Shown: piece by piece, positions 1 through 10,450 of the stretch
Layout: the number at the start of each line of letters is the position of its first letter
How positions within the stretch are numbered: position 1 is the stretch's first letter
Assembly: GCA_904419525.1 (NCBI GenBank)
Contig: CAJFRT010000009.1
Coordinates: 1 to 64,000, forward strand
DNA: 64,000 nucleotides
From: Candidatus Gallimonas merdae
Lineage (GTDB): Bacteria; Bacillota; Clostridia; Christensenellales; Borkfalkiaceae
Reading direction: 5' to 3'
Program-made: the position numbers and the translations under genes
Notes under the pieces: model-generated
Told to the model about the DNA's origin: nothing
The model's input: only the letters and a program-made list of their open reading frames with translations
Databases searched by the model: none

Positions 1-345
1 GATCTCCGTTTCAAAATCGAAGTTTGCGACAACCTCGGACGGCGAATATTGATACTTGTTCTTTTGCGAATCGTTCCCGTGCGTCAGATAAAGGAGCATG
101 TCCGTCGCGCGTCCCTTGACGCGGCTGACCTGTGATTCCTGTAATCCAAACCATGAAGCCACTTGCGCCGTATCTCTTCCTGAATTACCAAAATTCAGAT
201 AAATATGATAATGAGGCGCGGTGTCGTCTTTGTCATGCAGGATATACGCCCACTTCTTGATGACGGTATGCGATTTCAGGATTTCCTGAATATCGCCCTT
301 AAAGTACTCAACACGGGATTCAACTTCGCATTGTTTCAAATACAT
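1..345 (-). CDS. Rolling-circle replication initiator (Rep_2/RepB-like), 3' end cut by window edge
   Basis: The first 115 codons of a plasmid-type replication protein are visible; the rest lies outside the window. A GGGGG ribosome site precedes the ATG. Residues 44-50 read PHYHIYL, the metal-binding H-x-H (motif 2) of HUH endonucleases, and the following region (FGL near residue 65, RAT-x-x-LLYLTH near residue 82, YQYSP near residue 98) resembles the Rep_2 family of pMV158-type RepB proteins. Such proteins nick one strand at a double-strand origin. The catalytic tyrosine should lie further downstream and cannot be checked. Iteron-like repeats and a GC hairpin lie immediately upstream. Family assignment is by motif recognition, not search. 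Confidence 0.75.
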   Translation of the reverse strand, partial: MYLKQCEVESRVEYFKGDIQEILKSHTVIKKWAYILHDKDDTAPHYHIYLNFGNSGRDTAQVASWFGLQESQVSRVKGRATDMLLYLTHGNDSQKNKYQYSPSEVVANFDFETEI

Positions 346-375
346 TTTCTATACCCCCGATTTGAAACACACGAA

Positions 376-570
376 TTTTGGCACCTTTTACCCTGTTTTG
401 GCCCATTTTGGCACCTTTGGCCCAACGCCGCTGGACAAGCCCCAGCGGCGCGTGCATTTTATGCGATTTTCGGCTGAAACAGGGGTGTTTTCGGTGCTTT
501 TCTTACGTTTTTACCTGTTTTTATGCTTTCGGCAATTCTGCCGTTTTGGCACCTTTGGCACCTTTGGCCC
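376..570. repeat. Iteron-like direct repeats (TTTGGCACC units) upstream of rep
   Basis: The unit TTTTGGCACC, or its variant TTTTGGCCC, occurs at 376, 396, 406 and 416. A tandem block with 9-bp period (TTTGGCACC, TTTGGCACC, TTTGGCCC) lies at 544-570. Direct repeats next to a rep gene are typical Rep-binding sites. This is inference; no binding is shown. Confidence 0.55.
426..450. repeat. Perfect 9-bp inverted repeat, possible nicking-site hairpin
   Basis: CGCCGCTGG (426-434) and CCAGCGGCG (442-450) form a stem with a 7-base loop ACAAGCC, in the middle of the iteron-like repeats upstream of rep. Rolling-circle origins usually expose the nick site in such a hairpin. A transcription terminator is less likely because no T-run follows on either strand. 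Confidence 0.45.
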
Positions 571-576
571 GTTTTT

Positions 577-771
577 TTACACTTCGGTGTGTCCGAAGGG
601 GCAAACGGCTTGCAACTTGTCCACAATTTCGGCATACGGCTCGGTGACGTCCTGCGTCAGACCGTCTGCGAAAACCAACGTGCTGCCTTTCTTACACGGG
701 AACACGCAGACGATCAACGCAAGATTTACCGTCAACACCTCGCCTTTTGCCGTATGGCATTCGACGAACAT
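577..771 (-). CDS. Small hypothetical protein of the mobile region
   Basis: A 64-residue reading frame with balanced composition (MFVECHTAKG start, GLTQDVTEPY in the middle). It overlaps the end of the upstream 96-residue ORF by 40 bases in another frame. No family is recognised. It could be an independent small gene, or the displaced C-terminus of the upstream ORF if there is a frameshift near 770-860. Its 3' end runs to within a few bases of the iteron block. Confidence 0.3.
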   Translation of the reverse strand: MFVECHTAKGEVLTVNLALIVCVFPCKKGSTLVFADGLTQDVTEPYAEIVDKLQAVCPFGHTEV

Positions 772-1022
772 GCCTTGCCGGAAGCACTCTTTTTGCCTTT
801 CGCCTGTTCCTCTCGATCGGGTAGCATTGCCGAAAATGCAGATAAAACAGTCTTGCGGGCAGAATAGCGGGGGTCCTTTCCTTCTTCATCTTCGTAGAAT
901 CTGACCTGAATCGGAACAAGTTCATCGCCACATTTCACAAAAAAACTCGTGAAAGGCTTTTCCTCGCCCGTTCTCTGATCCGTGTACGTTCCCTTGCGTT
1001 TGAACAACTCAACCTGTGCCAT
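732..1022 (-). CDS. Hypothetical 96-residue protein of the mobile region
   Basis: A strong Shine-Dalgarno AAAGGAG sits 8-9 bases before the ATG, so translation is likely. The first 70 residues (MAQVELFKRKGTYTDQ start, FTSFFVKCGDELVPIQ middle) look like a compact conserved small domain. The tail after residue 75 is lysine/serine rich and may be frameshifted. It lies upstream of the rep gene on the same strand and is probably part of the same element. I do not recognise the family. Confidence 0.55.
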   Translation of the reverse strand: MAQVELFKRKGTYTDQRTGEEKPFTSFFVKCGDELVPIQVRFYEDEEGKDPRYSARKTVLSAFSAMLPDREEQAKGKKSASGKACSSNAIRQKARC

Positions 1023-1163
1023 AAAACTACTCCTTTTGGCTTACGCCATATAAAATATGTATTTACAATGCCTGACGGCTTTGTATCAAGCCTTTTCGCC
1101 TCTGATTGACTACGCAGGGCACATTTCCCTCTGGGGCAACGAACTGAATCGGATAAAATCCCA

Positions 1164-1187
1164 TTTTTAAGTAAAGTTACTTAAAAA
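1164..1187. repeat. 11-bp perfect inverted repeat, operator-like
   Basis: TTTTTAAGTAA (1164-1174) and TTACTTAAAAA (1177-1187) are separated by AG, about 140 bases upstream of the 732-1022 ORF. A dyad of this size is typical of a regulator operator or a plasmid control site. The rest of the gene-free stretch 1023-1399 holds only this dyad and two terminators. Confidence 0.5.
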
Positions 1188-1304
1188 GATTGCCTTGCAA
1201 TGTCGTTTGTGGCTTTTTTATGTGTCTTAAACCGCATTGATAACAAAGGGGTAGGTGACTACTACGCCGCCACCCACGGCTCAGCGTTCAGCAGGTAACG
1301 CTAT

Positions 1305-1344
1305 AAAAAAGGACGTGTCAGAAGCTACTCGCTTCTAACACGTC
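1305..1344 (-). terminator. Rho-independent terminator at the element boundary
   Basis: GACGTGT (1312-1318) pairs with ACACGTC (1338-1344), with AGAAGC/GCTTCT inside and a 5-base loop. On the minus strand it is followed by CC and a six-T run. It sits downstream of a second terminator and may mark the junction between chromosome and mobile region. Confidence 0.7.
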
Positions 1345-1399
1345 AAGTGTAACATAACAGTTCGCATGAAATTTTGACGGGAAGGGCACGCGTGTACGC

Positions 1400-1433
1400 A
1401 AAAACTGCGGACAGGCCCGTGTCCTGCCCGCAG
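1400..1433 (-). terminator. Terminator of the sipL-like gene
   Basis: CTGCGGACAGG (1405-1415) pairs with CCTGCCCGCAG (1423-1433) with one mismatch, followed on the minus strand by TTTTT. It lies 36 bases after the sipL-like stop codon. Confidence 0.75.
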
Positions 1434-1468
1434 CAAAAGCCCTTCCGGCGACGCCCGCCGCCCTTCGG

Positions 1469-2938
1469 TCAGAGCGCCTTTTTGCGGTAAATGACGACCC
1501 GCTGTCCCTCGCGGATGGGGAATTCGAGGTCGGGATTGCTCTCGACGACTTCCTCCAGCGACTTGTTCAGCCGCTTGGCGAGCTCCCAGAGGCCGTCGCC
1601 CGCGCGCGGAACGTACACGCTGATCGCACAGTCCTTTTCGGGCACGGGCTCGCCCTCCTCGGCGGAGGCGACCAACCGTGCACGCGCCTGCAAACGCTCC
1701 GTGAACGTGAATTTGAGCGTTGCTTCCGCATCGATCGTGCCCTCCTCCTTCTGCCGCGCGCTCATGCCGCAGGCAATGACGTCCACATCGGCGTTCTCCG
1801 CCTGCACCGGCACGGAAAACGGAAGGCTCATCTCGATGCCGCGGCGGCTGCCGTCGGCGGCCCGCACGAGCAGCGTCGCCAGCGCGACCCCCTCCGCGCG
1901 CATACCGTTTTCCCCGCGCACGAGATTGGCCTCGGCGCGCTGGAGCGTGACCGCCTGAAGCGTATCCGAAAAATCCAGGCCGGACGAGAGCGCCGCCCGC
2001 CCCGAAACGCGCTCGGTCAGCTGCGTCGTCTCGCCGGCGCCTTCGCTGCCGCTCTCCGAATAGGAAAGCCTGACGCGGTTCGTCCGGGAGAATGCGTCCG
2101 TGACGCCGTCCACCGCGACCTCTTCGCAGATCACCCCGGACGCACGCAGGACGAGCGTCGCACGGACGCGGCATTTCCCCTTTTCCTCGTCCGCATCGGC
2201 AGTCAGACTGACTTCCGGAACGGTGACCCTGACCTGCGCGCGGCAGCCCGCCTGCGCCGACTCGGAGGGAACGTCGATCCGGAAGGGAATGAGCCGTTCA
2301 AAGGAAACGAGGTCCTCCCCGCGCAGGGCGAGAACGCCGAGGAACACCTCGCCCTCCGTACAGAGCGTTCCCGCCGAACAGGAGACCGCGGTGATATGCA
2401 CGGTCTCCGCATGCTGCAGGATATCGCCGATACGGTCCACCTCGAAATCGTCCTCGATCTCCGTGGTGCCGTCCGCGAGATGCGCCGTATAGACGGCGAC
2501 GGGATCCCGCTTGCACACGAGCTCGCCCCCCGAAAGATAGTCGAACGACTGCTCGCCGAACACGGCGATGTCCGCGCCGAGGAGCGCCGTCACAAAGATG
2601 CTTGCGCCCTCCTTGCGCACGGAGACGTTCTCCACGGCGAGCTGCGCCCGCACCGTGTGCGCGGGAACGATGCGTTCATCGCGTGCAACGGCCGAAAATT
2701 CCACGCCCTTTTCGGCGCGGCAGACGCGCCGATCTGCGTCCTCATAGACAATGGAAAAATGCGCGCGGCCGAAATAGCGCACTTCGCCGTTGCCCGCATC
2801 CGCTCCCGCAAGGTGTGCGGTCGCGCATGCGGACAGCACCGTCTCCGCCTCGGGAAAGCGGCACTCCACCGCCGTCTGTGCGCCGAGCCCGAACAGCTTG
2901 CCGTATCCGCGGAATGTCTCCGTCTGCGTCTTCATCAT
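1469..2938 (-). CDS. sipL: SPOCS (DUF3794) and LysM domain protein, SipL-like spore morphogenesis protein
   Basis: About 489 residues: several SPOCS/DUF3794-type beta-rich repeats over residues 1-430, then a C-terminal LysM domain (about 440-489, with YVPRAGDGLWELAKRLNKS and SNPDL-x-FPI). This is the architecture of clostridial SipL, which binds SpoIVA and helps lay the coat and cortex around the forespore. The ATG at 2938 is chosen because AGGAGG ends 11 bases upstream; an ATG at 2947 is too close to that site and a longer frame to 3028 has none. It is a single gene with its own terminator. SipL versus another SPOCS/LysM coat protein cannot be settled from sequence alone. Confidence 0.8.
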   Translation of the reverse strand: MMKTQTETFRGYGKLFGLGAQTAVECRFPEAETVLSACATAHLAGADAGNGEVRYFGRAHFSIVYEDADRRVCRAEKGVEFSAVARDERIVPAHTVRAQLAVENVSVRKEGASIFVTALLGADIAVFGEQSFDYLSGGELVCKRDPVAVYTAHLADGTTEIEDDFEVDRIGDILQHAETVHITAVSCSAGTLCTEGEVFLGVLALRGEDLVSFERLIPFRIDVPSESAQAGCRAQVRVTVPEVSLTADADEEKGKCRVRATLVLRASGVICEEVAVDGVTDAFSRTNRVRLSYSESGSEGAGETTQLTERVSGRAALSSGLDFSDTLQAVTLQRAEANLVRGENGMRAEGVALATLLVRAADGSRRGIEMSLPFSVPVQAENADVDVIACGMSARQKEEGTIDAEATLKFTFTERLQARARLVASAEEGEPVPEKDCAISVYVPRAGDGLWELAKRLNKSLEEVVESNPDLEFPIREGQRVVIYRKKAL

Positions 2939-3111
2939 GGTGATCATGCCCTCCTGCCAAAGATTTGTCCGGACCCCTGTGCGCGGCGCCGTCAAAAAAA
3001 GGCGTGCGCGGCAGACGCTTCCGGACATGAAAAGGGATTTTTCCCTTCATCGTATGCATGCGGCGCCCTGCTTATGTCTGTAAATCCGCGTCGAACTTCC
3101 GCGAATCGGGG

Positions 3112-3117
3112 TATAAT
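3112..3117 (+). promoter_or_regulatory. -10 box of veg promoter
   Basis: A perfect TATAAT lies 28 bases before the veg ATG. The -35 region (TCGAAC, 15-base spacing) is weak. Confidence 0.5.
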
Positions 3118-3145
3118 TTTCTCCGGGATTGTCAAAAATCACCGC

Positions 3146-3418
3146 ATGATCAAGCCGAACAACGACATCGCTCGCGTCAAGCGCCGTATCCGGGACTACC
3201 AATCCAAACAGGTGGACGTCACCGTCCGCCTGGGGCGCAACAAGATCCAGCGGTTCTGCGGCACGCTGACGGGCGTTTACCCCGCCCTGTTCACCGTCCG
3301 TCCCGACGACGAAAATTTTCTGGGGAAAACCGCCTACTCCTACGCGGAAGTGCTGTGCGGAAGCATCGACGTCAGGCTCGCCGCGCCCGCGCTCGCTCCC
3401 GACCCCGCAAAGCGCTGA
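3146..3418 (+). CDS. veg: Veg-family protein (DUF1021)
   Basis: A 90-residue protein starting MIKPNNDIARVKRRI. It carries the Veg signature: a basic helix, then RLGRNKIQRFCGTLTGVYPALFTV and the SYAEVLCGSIDV strand. Veg is a small, highly expressed SH3-like protein of Firmicutes; in Bacillus subtilis it stimulates biofilm gene expression, though its molecular role is unclear. The ATG at 3146 is chosen by alignment with the family N-terminus; no strong Shine-Dalgarno is visible. It is monocistronic, with two strong terminators downstream. Confidence 0.85.
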   Translation: MIKPNNDIARVKRRIRDYQSKQVDVTVRLGRNKIQRFCGTLTGVYPALFTVRPDDENFLGKTAYSYAEVLCGSIDVRLAAPALAPDPAKR

Positions 3419-3514
3419 CCGCTCCCGCCGCAAAGCAGGAGCATCTTTTGCAGACAAGCCGCATACACCCTCCGGCGCCGCCGTCTGTTTCCCGGAAGCG
3501 CAGGATCCTGAAAA

Positions 3515-3551
3515 GGCCCCGCGCGGCAGACATGGTCTGCCGCGCGGGGCC
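3515..3551. terminator. 17-bp perfect hairpin between veg and gyrA
   Basis: GGCCCCGCGCGGCAGAC (3515-3531) and its exact complement (3535-3551) flank a 3-base loop, with AAAA before and TTT after. It is probably a bidirectional terminator for the convergent veg and gyrA. Confidence 0.7.
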
Positions 3552-3564
3552 CTTTGCATAATTT

Positions 3565-3605
3565 GAGCCGCCCATGCCCGACCCGCGGACATGGACGGCT
3601 CTTTT

Positions 3606-3607
<2 letters not shown>
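3565..3607 (+). terminator. Second terminator after veg
   Basis: GAGCCGCCCATG (3565-3576) pairs with CATGGACGGCTC (3590-3601) with one mismatch, followed by TTTTTT. It overlaps the gyrA stop codon by two bases. Confidence 0.6.
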
Positions 3608-6221
<2,614 letters not shown>

Positions 6222-6319
6222 AAAAATACCTTCTCGTAAATTTTCCTGTCAGCCGGTCCCCCGGCCGGAGGGCGCCCTCTGCGCGTTTCGTGCGCCCAAG
6301 GGCAGATCCCAAGCGGAGC

Positions 6320-8233
6320 TCAGATGTCCAGATCTTTTACCAGCGTCGCGTTCTGTTCGATGAACTGACGGCGGAGCGCGGGGCTCTCGCCCATGAGAAT
6401 GGTGAACATCTTGTCCGCCTCCATGGCGTCGCGCATGGAGACGCGCACCAGCGTGCGGGTCGCGGGATTCATCGTCGTGTCCCAGAGCTGTTCGGTGCTC
6501 ATCTCTCCGAGGCCCTTATAGCGCTGATACTCCACTTTGTTGTTGTTTGCGGCGTCGTAAGCCGTCTTTTCCTCTTCGGAATAGAGGTACACGTCCTCTT
6601 TTCCCTTGACGCTCGCCTTGTAGAGGGGCGGCATCGCGGAATAGACGTGCCCGTGCTCGATGAGCGGACGCATATAGCGGAACAGGAAGGTCAGAAGAAG
6701 GATCCGGATATGCGCGCCGTCGACATCGGCATCGGTCATGGAGATGATGCGGTCGTAGCGCAGCTTGCTCTCGTCGAAGTCGTCGAGAATGCCGCAGCCG
6801 AACGCAGTGATCATCGCCTTGATTTCGGCATTTTCCAGCACGCGGTTGAGGCGCACCTTTTCCACGTTCAGGATCTTGCCGCGAAGGGGCAGGATCGCCT
6901 GGAACCTTCTGTCTCTCCCCTGTTTTGCCGTGCCGCCTGCCGAGTCGCCCTCAACGATGTAGATCTCGCACAGCTCCGGGCGCTTATCCGAGCAGTCGGC
7001 CAGCTTTCCGGGGAGCGTGGTGGATTCCAGCACGCCCTTTCTGCGGGTGAGTTCGCGGGCGGAGCGGGCCGCGTCGCGCGCTTTCTGCGCCGTGATGCAG
7101 CGCAGGACCAGCTCGCGCGCCTCGGCGGGGTGTTCTTCGATGTATGTGCCGAACTCCTCTGCCACGCACTTGGAGACAAAGGGACGCACGAACGAATTGT
7201 TGAGCTTATCCTTGGTCTGCGATTCAAACTGCGCGTTTTCGAGCTTGACGGACACGACCGCGGTGATGCCCTCGCGCACGTCCTCGCCCGTGAGCCTGTC
7301 GCTCTCCTTTAAGATGTTGAGCTTTTTGCCCGCGTCGTTGATGACTTTGGTGAGCGCCTGTTTGAGCCCTTCCACATGCGTTCCGCCGTCGATGGTGTTG
7401 ACGTTGTTGGCATAGGAATAGATGACCTCGTTGTAGCCGTCGTTGTATTGCAGGGCGATCTCGCAGACGGTGGTGCCGTCCTGCTCCTCGAAATAGAGAG
7501 GCTCGGGGAAGAGCGTCTCGTTCCCCTTGTTGAGCTCTTCCACCAGCTCGCGGATCCCGCCCTCGTAGCAGAAGCTGTCCGAGCGCACCGTTTCGCCGCG
7601 CCGGTCGGTGAGGGTGATCGTCAGCCCCTTGTTGAGAAAGGCAAGTTCCTTGAGGCGGACGCGGAGAATGTCGTACTTGAACACGATCGTCTCGAAAATT
7701 TCGGCGTCGGGAAAGAAGGTGACCTTGGTCCCCGTCTTATCGGTATCGCCGATGATCTGAAGGGAACGCTGGGGCACGCCGCGGTTATACACCTGTTTAT
7801 AGACGTGGCCGTTCTGGGACACCTCCACTTCCAGCCATTCCGAGAGCGCGTTGACGGCCTTGACGCCGACACCGTGCAGGCCGCTGGACACCTTGTAGCC
7901 CGAATCGCCGCCGAATTTTCCGCCCGCATTGACCTTGGTAAAGACGACCTCGACCGTGGAGACGCCCTCCTTGGGGTGGATCTCGGTGGGGATCCCGCGC
8001 CCGTTGTCCTCGACGGTGCAGGAGCCGTCCGCGTTGATCGTGACGTCCACGCGGTCGCAGTAGCCCGCGAGCGCCTCGTCAATGGAATTGTCGACGACTT
8101 CGCTCACAAGGTGATGAAGCCCCTTTTCGTCCGTCGAACTGATATACATGCCGGGGCGCTTGCGGATATGCTCGAGCCCGTCGAGCACCTGAATTTGTTC
8201 CGCGCCGTATGCGCCCTCTACCTTTTCTGACAT
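6320..8233 (-). CDS. gyrB: DNA gyrase subunit B
   Basis: 637 residues, full length. GyrB supplies the ATPase that drives gyrase strand passage. It has the GHKL ATPase domain (VDNSIDEALAG, VEDNGRGIP, SSGLHGVGVKAVNALS), the transducer, and the Toprim domain with EGDSAGGTAKQGRDR, PLRGKILNVEK and the DADVDGAHIR metal-binding acidic cluster, ending in the GyrA-binding tail (KGLGEM). AAGGAG lies 8 bases before the ATG. It is upstream of gyrA. GyrB rather than ParE follows from the neighbouring gyrA and overall pattern. Confidence 0.98.
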   Translation of the reverse strand: MSEKVEGAYGAEQIQVLDGLEHIRKRPGMYISSTDEKGLHHLVSEVVDNSIDEALAGYCDRVDVTINADGSCTVEDNGRGIPTEIHPKEGVSTVEVVFTKVNAGGKFGGDSGYKVSSGLHGVGVKAVNALSEWLEVEVSQNGHVYKQVYNRGVPQRSLQIIGDTDKTGTKVTFFPDAEIFETIVFKYDILRVRLKELAFLNKGLTITLTDRRGETVRSDSFCYEGGIRELVEELNKGNETLFPEPLYFEEQDGTTVCEIALQYNDGYNEVIYSYANNVNTIDGGTHVEGLKQALTKVINDAGKKLNILKESDRLTGEDVREGITAVVSVKLENAQFESQTKDKLNNSFVRPFVSKCVAEEFGTYIEEHPAEARELVLRCITAQKARDAARSARELTRRKGVLESTTLPGKLADCSDKRPELCEIYIVEGDSAGGTAKQGRDRRFQAILPLRGKILNVEKVRLNRVLENAEIKAMITAFGCGILDDFDESKLRYDRIISMTDADVDGAHIRILLLTFLFRYMRPLIEHGHVYSAMPPLYKASVKGKEDVYLYSEEEKTAYDAANNNKVEYQRYKGLGEMSTEQLWDTTMNPATRTLVRVSMRDAMEADKMFTILMGESPALRRQFIEQNATLVKDLDI

Positions 8234-8302
8234 GACAATCTCCTTATCTGTAAATTTCGCATGATTGTTTCTGAACGGATAACTGCCGTAACACTTATAT
8301 CC

Positions 8303-8331
8303 ATTATAACACGCGCGCGCGAAAAAGTACA
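8303..8331 (-). promoter_or_regulatory. Probable gyrB promoter
   Basis: TATAAT (8303-8308) lies 17 bases from a TGTACT -35 (8326-8331), about 70 bases upstream of gyrB. An alternating GC tract fills the spacer. The rest of the 8234-8561 gap shows only this promoter and the divergent one at 8509. Confidence 0.5.
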
Positions 8332-8508
8332 GCGAAACGGCGGCGAATCAGGTGAAATTTTCCACAAGGACGGCAAAAAAGGCGCGTATTTTCGCCTACA
8401 CGCCGTTTTTACACCCTTGCGGTGGTGGGATATATCAATTATATTTATGCCCGCACAGGGGCATTTACGTGTCCGCAAACATCTGCCGTACGCCCGCGGT
8501 TTCACCTC

Positions 8509-8537
8509 TTGCACTTTTTTGCGATTTGTGCTATACT
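8509..8537 (+). promoter_or_regulatory. Sigma-A promoter of the 8562 lipoprotein
   Basis: TTGCAC (8509-8514), a 17-base spacer and TATACT (8532-8537), 24 bases before the ATG. Confidence 0.75.
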
Positions 8538-8561
8538 GTAGACCTACGGAGGAAACGCGCG

Positions 8562-9410
8562 ATGAGAAAGATGTTATCGGGCATGCTTGCAGCAGTCTTC
8601 GCCCTGTCGGCAATCAGCCTTGCCGCCTGTTCGGCCGAAAATGACGACCTCTCCAAAAATCCGGATCCGACGATCCCGGGAAATCCGGATCCGCAGGAGT
8701 CGGGCAAGGAATCCGATGTGACGATCGGAACGTCCATTGAGATCCCCACGGAAAAGGAACGTGAGATCGTTCAGGCCTGGCTGGACAAATACTCCCGCGG
8801 CGATCAGAACGCGAGTGAATTTTCCCTGGACGTGCGGGGCGTCTTCGGCGACACCTATGCATTCTACCTCTGCGGGCCCTTTGCCGCCTCGGACGTGATC
8901 ACCGATATCCTTGTGGATAACATTCTGTTTGAATTTCCGTCATCATATACCCTTGACGTCTATCACGGGGGGACCTTTTACACCCTGGGAACGGCGTTTG
9001 AAAACGGACTGCTGACCCGAAGCGACCTGCTGGCGCTGCAGAAAAACTACAACAACGGCTGGAACTGGTCGACCTCGCAGATCATCAAAGAGGACTACGT
9101 CCGCGAATACGGCGGCGTGAACACGGAAGATCTGTCGCTGCGCGTCTTTTACCGGTGGAGCATGGAGCGCTCCGTTCTGTTCGTGGACGGCGGCGCAGAC
9201 TACCCGGCCGTGATGACGGAACAGGAAGTGGACGGCGTGACGTTTTGCTACGGCTCCACGCAGCAGCTGCTGTACTACGGATACCATGGCGAATCCGACA
9301 GCATGTTCTGCGATCTGGAAACGGCGTTTGCAAGCGGATGCCTGGATCACGAAGATCTGCTTGCCATTCAGTATAACTACGAAAACGGAATCCAGATCAT
9401 CGTTCCGTAA
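8562..9410 (+). CDS. Lipoprotein of unknown function
   Basis: 282 residues. A short lysine/arginine N-terminus and hydrophobic helix end in lipobox LAAC (cysteine 23), so it should be exported and lipid-anchored. The body contains two similar halves, each with aromatic-rich strands: LDVYHGGTFYTLGTAFENGLLTR-like and FCYGSTQQLLYYGYHGESDS-like segments, each followed by a repeated D-LLA-x-Q-x-NYNNG-type motif near residues 160 and 275. That suggests an internal duplication. GGAGGAAA lies before the ATG. It has its own promoter and terminator. No function is assigned. Confidence 0.8.
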   Translation: MRKMLSGMLAAVFALSAISLAACSAENDDLSKNPDPTIPGNPDPQESGKESDVTIGTSIEIPTEKEREIVQAWLDKYSRGDQNASEFSLDVRGVFGDTYAFYLCGPFAASDVITDILVDNILFEFPSSYTLDVYHGGTFYTLGTAFENGLLTRSDLLALQKNYNNGWNWSTSQIIKEDYVREYGGVNTEDLSLRVFYRWSMERSVLFVDGGADYPAVMTEQEVDGVTFCYGSTQQLLYYGYHGESDSMFCDLETAFASGCLDHEDLLAIQYNYENGIQIIVP

Positions 9411-9421
9411 CCGTTCCCGTT

Positions 9422-9471
9422 ACAAAACAATGCGGGGCCTTCCCCTATGGGAAAGCCCCGCATTGTTTTGT
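9422..9471. terminator. Bidirectional terminator between lipoprotein and dus
   Basis: ACAAAACAATGCGGGGC (9422-9438) pairs perfectly with 9455-9471. The A/T-rich outer stem gives a T-run on both strands, serving the convergent genes. Confidence 0.85.
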
Positions 9472-9514
9472 TAAAATGTCAGAAACCGCCTGCGCCCTTG
9501 CGAAAACGATCCGT

Positions 9515-10450
9515 TCATTCCCCGAAGATCTCTTCCGCGAGGGCGGCGACTTCTTCCGTGGTCTGCGCCGCAAACAGGCGGCGCTTATAATCCGCCGCGC
9601 CGCTCACGCCCTTGCAGTAGAACGCCGCCATTTTGCGCATGAACACGACGGCGAAGCGCTCGCCGTACAGCGCCCGCGTTTCCGCAAGCTGGCGCGCGAA
9701 CAGCTCCCGCATGGGCGGAGCCTCCGTCCCGGTGATCTCGGCAAACACCTGCGGCCGGCAGAGCGCCGCGCGCGCGATCATCACGCCGTCCGCCCCCGTG
9801 CATTCCAGCATCCGGGAAAAGTCCTTTTCCGACCAAACGCCCCCGTTTGCGATGACGGGAATGTTCACGGCCTGCTTTGCCGCGGCGATCTGGGCATAGT
9901 CGGGCGCGCCCGCGTACAGCTTGTCCCGCGTTCTGCCGTGTACCGTGATCATGCACGCCCCCGCCCCCTCGCAGAGCCGCGCAAACTCGGCGGCGATCTT
10001 ATGACCGGCGTCCACGCCGATGCGGAATTTGACGGAAATGCGCTTGCCGCTTTTCACGCACGCCGCAATGACCTTTTCCGCAAGGGGAAGATTTTCCATC
10101 AGCGCGCTGCCATCGCCGTTTTTCACGATCTTCGGCATGGGACAGCCCATGTTGATGTCGATGAGGTCGAACGGCGCTAAATCTTCGCTCTCGCAGGCGG
10201 AGCGCATGATGTCCGGATCGCTTCCGAAGATCTGCGCCGCCTTGGGCGATTCGTCCGCGCAGTACAGCAGCTTTTTCGTCTCCTCGCTGTGATAGGCAAG
10301 TCCCTTTGCGCTCACCATCTCGGTGAACGTCAGCCCCGCCCCCAGCCGCATGCACATGGTGCGGAAGGGATGATTGGTATAGCCGGCGAGCGGCGCAAGC
10401 ATGACGTTGTCGGGGCATACCATGCCCGCGATGTCAAGAGGTCTGAGCAC
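9515..10450 (-). CDS. dus: tRNA-dihydrouridine synthase
   Basis: FMN-dependent TIM-barrel enzyme that reduces uridine to dihydrouridine in the tRNA D-loop. Visible motifs are MLAPLAGYTNHPFR near the N-terminus, DINMGCPMPKIVKNGDGSAL with the catalytic-loop cysteine, ITVHGRTRDKLYAG, and IPVIANGGVWSEKD. It is placed with the DusB-like family of Firmicutes. A GTG at 10450 preceded by GAGG is preferred; ATG codons at 10462 and 10486 in the same frame lack a well-spaced ribosome site. The start overlaps the end of yabN, so the two are translationally coupled. Confidence 0.93.
   Translation of the reverse strand: MLRPLDIAGMVCPDNVMLAPLAGYTNHPFRTMCMRLGAGLTFTEMVSAKGLAYHSEETKKLLYCADESPKAAQIFGSDPDIMRSACESEDLAPFDLIDINMGCPMPKIVKNGDGSALMENLPLAEKVIAACVKSGKRISVKFRIGVDAGHKIAAEFARLCEGAGACMITVHGRTRDKLYAGAPDYAQIAAAKQAVNIPVIANGGVWSEKDFSRMLECTGADGVMIARAALCRPQVFAEITGTEAPPMRELFARQLAETRALYGERFAVVFMRKMAAFYCKGVSGAADYKRRLFAAQTTEEVAALAEEIFGE

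Noticed and set aside
376-570. TTTGGCACC repeats considered as a CRISPR array
   Set aside because: Units are 9-10 bases, partly tandem, with no regular unique spacers and no cas genes; they fit Rep iterons better.
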